Position numbers and translations under genes: made by a program
Shown here: one piece after another, positions 6,535 through 11,493 of the stretch
Layout of the letters: each line of letters starts with the position of its first letter
How positions within the stretch are numbered: the first letter of the stretch is position 1
Assembly: GCA_028692535.1 (NCBI GenBank)
Contig: JAQUXD010000047.1
Location: 1 to 11,493, forward strand
Direction of reading: 5' to 3'
Source: Eubacteriales bacterium
GTDB taxonomy: Bacteria > Bacillota > Clostridia > Peptostreptococcales > Anaerovoracaceae
Length of the DNA stretch: 11,493 nt
The notes under the pieces: model-generated
The model's input: the letters and a program-made list of their open reading frames with translations, nothing else
The model's database searches: none
Told to the model about the DNA's origin: nothing

Positions 6535-7569
6535 ATGTTCAACTTTTATACACGGGACATCGGTATCGACCTGGGAACAGCCAATACCCTTATATATGCC
6601 AAAGGAGAGGGGATCATTCTGGATGAGCCTTCGGTGATCGCTGTAGACGCGTATACGGACAAGGTGCTGGCGACCGGATTAAAGGCCAAGGAAATGGGCG
6701 GAAGAACACCTGAACGGATTCGGGTCGTCCGTCCTTTGCAGGAGGGCGTCATATCGGATTTCATGATGACTCAGGTCATGCTCAAGGAATATGTAGAGCG
6801 GGTCGTGCCGCGAAAGCGGATGTTTTCCCAGCTCAGGGCTGTAGTCGGGATCCCTTCCGGCGTGACAGAGGTGGAGAAACGTGCGGTGGAGGAGGTGATA
6901 CGCCAGCTGGGTGCCAGAGAAGTGTATACCATCGTTGAACCTATGGCCGCTGCAATCGGCGCCGGCCTGGATATCGACGAGGCCCGAGGCTGCATGGTCG
7001 TGGATATCGGCGGCGGCACGATGGACATCGCCGTACTTTCCATGGGTGATATTGTGAACAGCAGCTCGATTCGCTATGGCGGGGATAAAATGGACGAAGC
7101 CATCGCACATTATATTCGCAAAAAGTACAATCTCCTCATCGGCATTACGCTGGCGGAAAGACTGAAGCTGGAAATCGGCTATGCGATCCCGATTCCCGGG
7201 GAGTATCAGGACATCACTATGACAGCCAAGGGCAGGGATATCATCACCGGACTCCCCGCAACGGTGGAAGTCCACTCGGATGACATCATCGCCGCCCTGG
7301 AAGATTCAGTGCGGGTCATTGTGGACGGGATCAAAGGAACCCTGGAGCAGTCACCGCCGGAAATCGCATCAGACATCGTTGAATCAGGTCTGGTTCTGGC
7401 CGGCGGCGGCGCACTGCTGCGCGGACTGGACACACTGCTTGAGCGGGAAACCGGTCTCAAGGTCCATGTGGCAGAGAATGCCATGACTGCCGTGGCCGAA
7501 GGCACGGGAAAAAGCCTTCAGAACATTGCCAGACTGCGCTATCATGCGCAAACATCAAGAAAATACTGA
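6535..7569 (+). CDS. mreB: MreB, actin-like rod-shape protein
   Basis: This 344-residue bacterial actin polymerises with ATP into membrane-bound filaments that direct lateral-wall synthesis. Phosphate-1 is GIDLGTANTLIY (10-21), connect-1 is around VEPMAAAIGAGLDI (134-147), phosphate-2 is VVDIGGGTMDIAVLSMG (155-171) and the adenosine site is LAGGGALLRGLD (288-299). Phosphate-2 has Asp (D164) where typical MreB has Glu, and the following MGDIVNSSS stretch resembles B. subtilis Mbl as I recall it. The usual LLIGERTAE appears here as LLIGITLAE. The short N-terminus starting MFNFYTRD fits a Gram-positive MreB. A GGGA-containing ribosome site (AAAGGGA, 6521-6527) lies 7 nt upstream. mreC and mreD follow, which argues for MreB rather than the usually separate Mbl, despite the Mbl-like features. 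Confidence 0.96.
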   Translation: MFNFYTRDIGIDLGTANTLIYAKGEGIILDEPSVIAVDAYTDKVLATGLKAKEMGGRTPERIRVVRPLQEGVISDFMMTQVMLKEYVERVVPRKRMFSQLRAVVGIPSGVTEVEKRAVEEVIRQLGAREVYTIVEPMAAAIGAGLDIDEARGCMVVDIGGGTMDIAVLSMGDIVNSSSIRYGGDKMDEAIAHYIRKKYNLLIGITLAERLKLEIGYAIPIPGEYQDITMTAKGRDIITGLPATVEVHSDDIIAALEDSVRVIVDGIKGTLEQSPPEIASDIVESGLVLAGGGALLRGLDTLLERETGLKVHVAENAMTAVAEGTGKSLQNIARLRYHAQTSRKY

Positions 7570-7579
7570 GAATTCAGGC

Positions 7580-7584
7580 GGGAG
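7580..7584 (+). promoter_or_regulatory. ribosome binding site deciding the TTG start of mreC
   Basis: GGGAG lies 8 nt before the TTG at 7593. No in-frame ATG is near, and the protein read from this TTG begins with a sensible short basic segment before the membrane anchor. Confidence 0.7.
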
Positions 7585-7592
7585 AAAGCACT

Positions 7593-8432
7593 TTGTTCAA
7601 GTGGATCAGAGAGCATCGGGCCATCACATGCTTCATCATTGCCGCGGTTTTGTTGTTCGCCGTGCTGGTGGCTTCGTATGGCAGTCATGAGGATTCTTCT
7701 TATGCGCTGGCGCTGCAGGCCGTGGTGGCGGAGATCCATAAACCGATCACGGAGCTGGGCAAGATCCTGGATCGTGGCACGCGGGGCGTTTTCGGATTTC
7801 GTTCCCTGGTAGACGAAAACCAGGTCTTGAAGGAGCGGGTCGCAGAGCTGGAGGCGGAAATCCAGGATCTGCAGCTGAGTCAGGCGGAATTGGAAGAATT
7901 GAAACTTTTATCGGAAGCGCTGAACTATACCGGTGTTCAGGAAAGCAAGTTGAAGGTCGCAACCAGTGTCATATCCATGGACGGATCCAGTCACTTTAAT
8001 ATTTTCACCGTTGATGCAGGCGTGCGATCCGGTGTGGGCAAAGATGCGGTGGTAGTGAACGGCCAGGGTTTGATCGGACGCGTTATGGAGGTCGGTCAGG
8101 GTTTCGCAAAAGTCGTATCTGTAACCGATACAAACAACAATGTAAGTTTTCGAATCTACAAAAGTGAAACCGAAAGTTATCTGGGCGTCGCTTCCGGTGA
8201 CGGTCAGGGCGGATTGTCCGGATATATGCTGGATGCGGATGCAAGGGTACGTGTAGGTGATTCTGTGACCACTTCCGGCATGGGCCTGTACCCGGCCGGC
8301 TTGGCCATCGGAACGGTTACGGCCGTGACCGAAAACAGCGATGCGCTGCTAAAGACCCTGGAGATCGAGACGGCTGTGGATTTCAGCAACCTGTCGAAAG
8401 TTCTGGTGATCGTCACTAAGGACTCTTTGTGA
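7593..8432 (+). CDS. mreC: MreC, rod-shape-determining protein
   Basis: This 279-residue bitopic membrane protein links MreB and MreD to PBP2 outside the membrane. It has a short basic cytoplasmic end (KWIREHR), one transmembrane helix at about 11-29, a coiled coil at about 72-110 rich in E, L and Q heptads, and the MreC beta-barrel domain from about 124 to 275. Within the domain, GQGLIGRV (157-164), VSVTDTNNNVSFRI (176-189), SGDGQGGLSG (201-210) and GLYPAGLAIGTV (231-242) are family-typical. The start codon is TTG, supported by a GGGAG site 8 nt upstream and by the short, basic N-terminus. It begins 23 bp after mreB, and its TGA overlaps the mreD ATG by one base, implying coupling. Length and domain order are normal. 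Confidence 0.94.
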   Translation: MFKWIREHRAITCFIIAAVLLFAVLVASYGSHEDSSYALALQAVVAEIHKPITELGKILDRGTRGVFGFRSLVDENQVLKERVAELEAEIQDLQLSQAELEELKLLSEALNYTGVQESKLKVATSVISMDGSSHFNIFTVDAGVRSGVGKDAVVVNGQGLIGRVMEVGQGFAKVVSVTDTNNNVSFRIYKSETESYLGVASGDGQGGLSGYMLDADARVRVGDSVTTSGMGLYPAGLAIGTVTAVTENSDALLKTLEIETAVDFSNLSKVLVIVTKDSL

Positions 8433-8896
8433 TGCGCATCCGGTTGGGGCATATTCTCTTGGCATACGCGGCAGCCTTTCTGCTGCAGACGAATTGGCTG
8501 AGCACGTTTTCCGTCATCGGTGTATCGGCCAATTATGTATTGTGCGCTCTGATTCTGCTGAATTCGTACAGCGAGCGACCGGCTGTCTATGCGGGAGCAG
8601 TCCTCTGCGGGCTTTTGTCGGACCTGTGTCTTGGGCAGTACGTAGGCGTCGCCGCGCTGGCTTATTTAGCAGTCAGTGCCGTCTTGCGCGTGGTTTCCCG
8701 GGCGCTGGACCAGCACAATGTGCTGGCAGTGGTTTATACCGCGCTGTGGGCAACCGTCCTTTACGAAACGATCTACTGGCTGATCCTTATTCTCTTCGGC
8801 GGGCAGTACCGGTGGGCCTACTTGCTTGCAAGGCTGCCCGGTCTCCTGTTTGTCAACGGAGTTGTTACCGGCATTCTGAAAGGAATAACGCGCTGA
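8432..8896 (+). CDS. mreD: MreD, rod-shape-determining membrane protein
   Basis: This 154-residue, very hydrophobic protein has about five predicted membrane segments: roughly 6-24, 28-46, 52-68, 70-87 and 96-120, with a further hydrophobic stretch near the C-terminus. MreD is the integral-membrane partner of MreC in the elongasome. Sequence conservation in the family is low, so the call rests on hydropathy, size, the LLSDLCLGQYVG stretch (60-71, like the family L.D...G...G pattern) and position between mreC and PBP2. ATG 8432 overlaps the mreC TGA (TGATG). A GTG at 8429 is an alternative adding one residue, and an AAGGA at 8418-8422 could serve either. Its stop is 1 bp before the PBP2 ATG. 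Confidence 0.92.
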   Translation: MRIRLGHILLAYAAAFLLQTNWLSTFSVIGVSANYVLCALILLNSYSERPAVYAGAVLCGLLSDLCLGQYVGVAALAYLAVSAVLRVVSRALDQHNVLAVVYTALWATVLYETIYWLILILFGGQYRWAYLLARLPGLLFVNGVVTGILKGITR

Positions 8897-8897
8897 G

Positions 8898-11493
8898 ATG
8901 CTGAGGCTGCTGAAAAACAGGAACAATCAAATCATGCTTGCTTTTATTCTGCTGATGACGGTCTTGCTGATTCGGCTTTTTGTTTTGACGGTGATCCAGG
9001 GAGAGGTCTGGCGGGAACGTGCCTCGGATCTTACGACAAAAACACTGTATACCGCCGCCCCCAGAGGACGTATCCTGGATCGCAACGGCGTTGTTTTAGC
9101 CGACAATGTGTCCACCTTCAATCTGACGCTCAATCGGAGCGGACTGTCTTCCGCGACCCTCAACCGTATTATTGGGGCGCTGATCGATATTCTTGAGCGG
9201 AACCAGGATATCCATATCGATGATTTCCCGATCTTGCTGGAGGGCCAGAATTCCTTTGCCTTTACCTACGACGGCGATATCGGCAACTGGCTGCTGTCTC
9301 AGGATATGCCCGATCACTTCACGGCGCAGCAAGCCTTCGATGAATTGCGCAGGCGCTATGGCGTCTCCTCATCGTTGGATGTATACGATGCTCAGCTCGA
9401 GCTCCAGAACCGTTATGGCGTCTATCCCCCGATTTCTGTCCGCTACATGGAATTCACGCCGACCCTTGAAAAGAGCACATTTCTGGGAAGATACGGCCTT
9501 TCATCGGACATTACCGCCTCGGAAGCGTTCCGGAGTATCCGAGCGCGCTTTCAGATCGATCCCGGTTTGGCCGAAGAGGACATCCGAAGCATCATGATAT
9601 TTCGAAATGCTCTGGATGCTTCCGGATACTACAGCTACATTCCGGTGACCGTCGCTTCGAATGTCTCTTACGGAACGGTGATCGAAGTGAAAGAGCGCAG
9701 TTCGGAATTTCCGGGAGTGGATATCGTGGCGGAATCGGTTAGGAGCTATCCTTTCGGAGAGACAGCCGGACACGTGATTGGCTATATGGGCACCATCGCG
9801 GATAGCGAGAAAGAGTTCTATCTGGATCAAGGATACAACACAGCGGATCTGGTGGGAAAGACGGGGATCGAAAGTGTTTATGAGAGTCAGCTGCGGGGAA
9901 CAGACGGCATGAAAGTCGTTCAGGTAAACTCTCTGGGAGAGAGTATCAGCACTGTTTCGGACACACAGGCCAGCAAAGGCCACGATGTTGCGCTTACCAT
10001 CGACCTGGAGCTTCAGCAGACGGCAGAAAGCGCTTTGCAAGGTGTGCTGAATGCGCTGTCAGAAGGCGGAACGTTCCAAAGCGCCTGGGGAAACGTGACA
10101 TTCCCGCAGTATGTCAATGCAAACGTGGGCGCTGCCGTTGTACTGGATGTAAAGAGCGGAGACGTGCTGGCCATGGCGAATGTTCCGTCTTTTGATCCGA
10201 ATCTCTTTGCGGCGGGGATCAACAGCGCCGACTGGAACGCCCTTCAGGCGGAGAATCCCAGAGATCCGCTTTCGCCCGCGCCCTTATTTAATGTTGCGGC
10301 AAGAACAGCTGTTCAGCCGGGCTCTGCTTTTAAAATGGTCGTTGCCGCGGCCGCGCTGGCCAACGGCTTGGATGCAGACAAGAGATATCGGGATGACGGA
10401 GCCATCGTGGTCGGCGACCGAACCTTTGGATGTCTGGTATGGAATGAATCACGGCAGACACATGGATACCTCAATTTGGTCGAAGCCTTGGAGGTTTCCT
10501 GCAATTACTATTTTTATAATTTGATCAGCAATTATGACCATGCACTCAACGTGTCGATGGGTATGGACCCGGCCATGAGCGCCGATGCCGTGACAGAGTA
10601 CGCGCTGCAGTTTGGCCTCGGAGTGCCTACCGGCATCGAAATCCCGGAGGCTGTAGGCACCATCCCTTCCTCCGAGCAGAAGATGGTCGCAACGATCGCC
10701 GCGCTGCGTCGCCTGTTGCGCGCCAGAAGCGAATGGTATTTCGATACGGATGTGATCGAAGACAGCGAACGATTGGAGCGGACCATCGAAGAAATCGCAG
10801 CCTGGTGCAGCGATAATCCCTCCCGAAATCAGATCCTGATGCGGCTGGCGACAATGGGCATCAAGAAAGAGCGGTTGAGCGATTTGACAGACCTTGTGAA
10901 GTACAGTTATTTCAATCAGGCACAGTGGAACAAGGGTGATTTGCTGAACATGGCCATCGGTCAGGGCGGAAATGCCTACACACCGCTTCAAATGGCCAAT
11001 TATACAGCAACACTGGCCAATGGCGGAGCTCGGAACCAGGTCAATCTGGTTCGATCGGTGGATGGCGGCGCAGTCATTGAAAAAACGGCGCCGGAGTATG
11101 TGGATGCCTCGCCGGAGGTGTTTGAAACGATTTTGGAGGGCATGCGCCGAGTGGCCCATGAACCAGGAGGAAGCGCTTCTCCCTATTTCAGCAACTTTCC
11201 CGTGACGGTTGCGGCCAAGACCGGATCGGCAGAAAAAAGCGGCAAGATCAATCCGCCTGATGAAGGGGTATATCTCAGGGAAAATCTCTACAGAATCGCC
11301 CCGGGACTGGTCTGGACAGATGTGCAGGAACGGGCGGACGTATTGATGCGAAGCAATCCGGTGGTATTCTCTTCCGTCAATGAAGCAATGCGCAGCGCAG
11401 TGGTCCAATTATCGGATTATGCCATCGGACCCGAGGACTTGGATGCTTATAAGGAAGACTATGACAATTTTTCCTGGTTTGTCTGTTGCGCGC
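8898..11493 (+). CDS. mrdA: PBP2-type class B penicillin-binding protein (peptidoglycan transpeptidase), 3'-truncated by window end
   Basis: 865 residues are visible and the frame is still open at the window end, whereas typical PBP2 totals 600-700. It is the elongasome transpeptidase that cross-links lateral-wall peptidoglycan with the SEDS glycosyltransferase RodA. After a short cytoplasmic end there is a membrane anchor at about 12-34, then the dimerisation-domain signature APRGRILDRNG (54-64) and HVIGYMGTIA near 294-303. The transpeptidase domain has SAFK with nucleophile S476 and K479, S534-C-N536, and KTGSAE from K774. All three catalytic motifs are intact. The domain is enlarged: about 100 residues separate GIEIPE from GDLLNMAIGQG, and about 85 separate KTG from SWFV. 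The start at 8898 is the only candidate, since an in-frame stop lies at 8886-8888. It overlaps no gene and begins 1 bp after mreD. Only the final strands and C-terminal tail are missing. Confidence 0.95.
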   Translation, partial: MLRLLKNRNNQIMLAFILLMTVLLIRLFVLTVIQGEVWRERASDLTTKTLYTAAPRGRILDRNGVVLADNVSTFNLTLNRSGLSSATLNRIIGALIDILERNQDIHIDDFPILLEGQNSFAFTYDGDIGNWLLSQDMPDHFTAQQAFDELRRRYGVSSSLDVYDAQLELQNRYGVYPPISVRYMEFTPTLEKSTFLGRYGLSSDITASEAFRSIRARFQIDPGLAEEDIRSIMIFRNALDASGYYSYIPVTVASNVSYGTVIEVKERSSEFPGVDIVAESVRSYPFGETAGHVIGYMGTIADSEKEFYLDQGYNTADLVGKTGIESVYESQLRGTDGMKVVQVNSLGESISTVSDTQASKGHDVALTIDLELQQTAESALQGVLNALSEGGTFQSAWGNVTFPQYVNANVGAAVVLDVKSGDVLAMANVPSFDPNLFAAGINSADWNALQAENPRDPLSPAPLFNVAARTAVQPGSAFKMVVAAAALANGLDADKRYRDDGAIVVGDRTFGCLVWNESRQTHGYLNLVEALEVSCNYYFYNLISNYDHALNVSMGMDPAMSADAVTEYALQFGLGVPTGIEIPEAVGTIPSSEQKMVATIAALRRLLRARSEWYFDTDVIEDSERLERTIEEIAAWCSDNPSRNQILMRLATMGIKKERLSDLTDLVKYSYFNQAQWNKGDLLNMAIGQGGNAYTPLQMANYTATLANGGARNQVNLVRSVDGGAVIEKTAPEYVDASPEVFETILEGMRRVAHEPGGSASPYFSNFPVTVAAKTGSAEKSGKINPPDEGVYLRENLYRIAPGLVWTDVQERADVLMRSNPVVFSSVNEAMRSAVVQLSDYAIGPEDLDAYKEDYDNFSWFVCCA

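Noticed and set aside
10449..11408. A 319-codon open frame on the - strand opposite the PBP2 transpeptidase domain
   Set aside because: It is antisense to the SxN and KTG region of a clear PBP2, with no family resemblance and no plausible promoter or ribosome site noticed.

Overview
The window reads as chromosomal DNA of a Gram-positive, Bacillota-type bacterium, most likely a member of the Clostridia. This rests on the gene order maf-radC-mreB-mreC-mreD-PBP2, on Shine-Dalgarno sites of the AGGAG/GGGAG kind, and on a PBP2 with long inserts. Base composition looks balanced to slightly GC-rich. I see no tRNA, rRNA, CRISPR array, insertion sequence or phage gene. Taxonomy below class is not decidable from what I can see.

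Layout. Positions 2-1327 (+) hold the C-terminal four fifths of a YtcJ-like metal-dependent amidohydrolase; its N-terminus lies outside the window. It converges on a DUF1015 family gene (2643-1411, -), and the two share a perfect 40-bp palindrome that is a good bidirectional terminator. A 180-bp divergent intergenic region (2644-2823) carries a consensus -10 box for the DUF1015 gene and an extended -10 for the rightward genes. From 2824 to the window end, eight genes lie on the + strand with gaps of 0-30 bp. They are an FrlC-like sugar 3-epimerase, an FGGY carbohydrate kinase, maf, radC, mreB, mreC, mreD and a class B penicillin-binding protein (PBP2) cut by the window end.

How the genes work together. 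The epimerase and kinase look like a two-step sugar module: epimerise a ketose or ketosamine, then phosphorylate it. maf (nucleotide house-cleaning) and radC (JAMM-domain protein of unclear role) are the usual upstream neighbours of the rod-shape genes. MreB filaments, the membrane proteins MreC and MreD, and PBP2 form the elongasome that inserts lateral-wall peptidoglycan. I found no clear terminator or promoter between the epimerase and PBP2, so the sugar module may be co-transcribed with the elongasome genes.

Most of the window is well-known biology. The points that deserve a second look are the FrlC/FGGY pairing (the classical frl operon uses a PfkB-type kinase), its tight linkage to the maf-mre operon, two large inserts flanking conserved motifs of the PBP2 transpeptidase domain, and the uncharacterised DUF1015 protein with its ParB-like DGHHR motif. 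I did not find evidence of a wholly new system.
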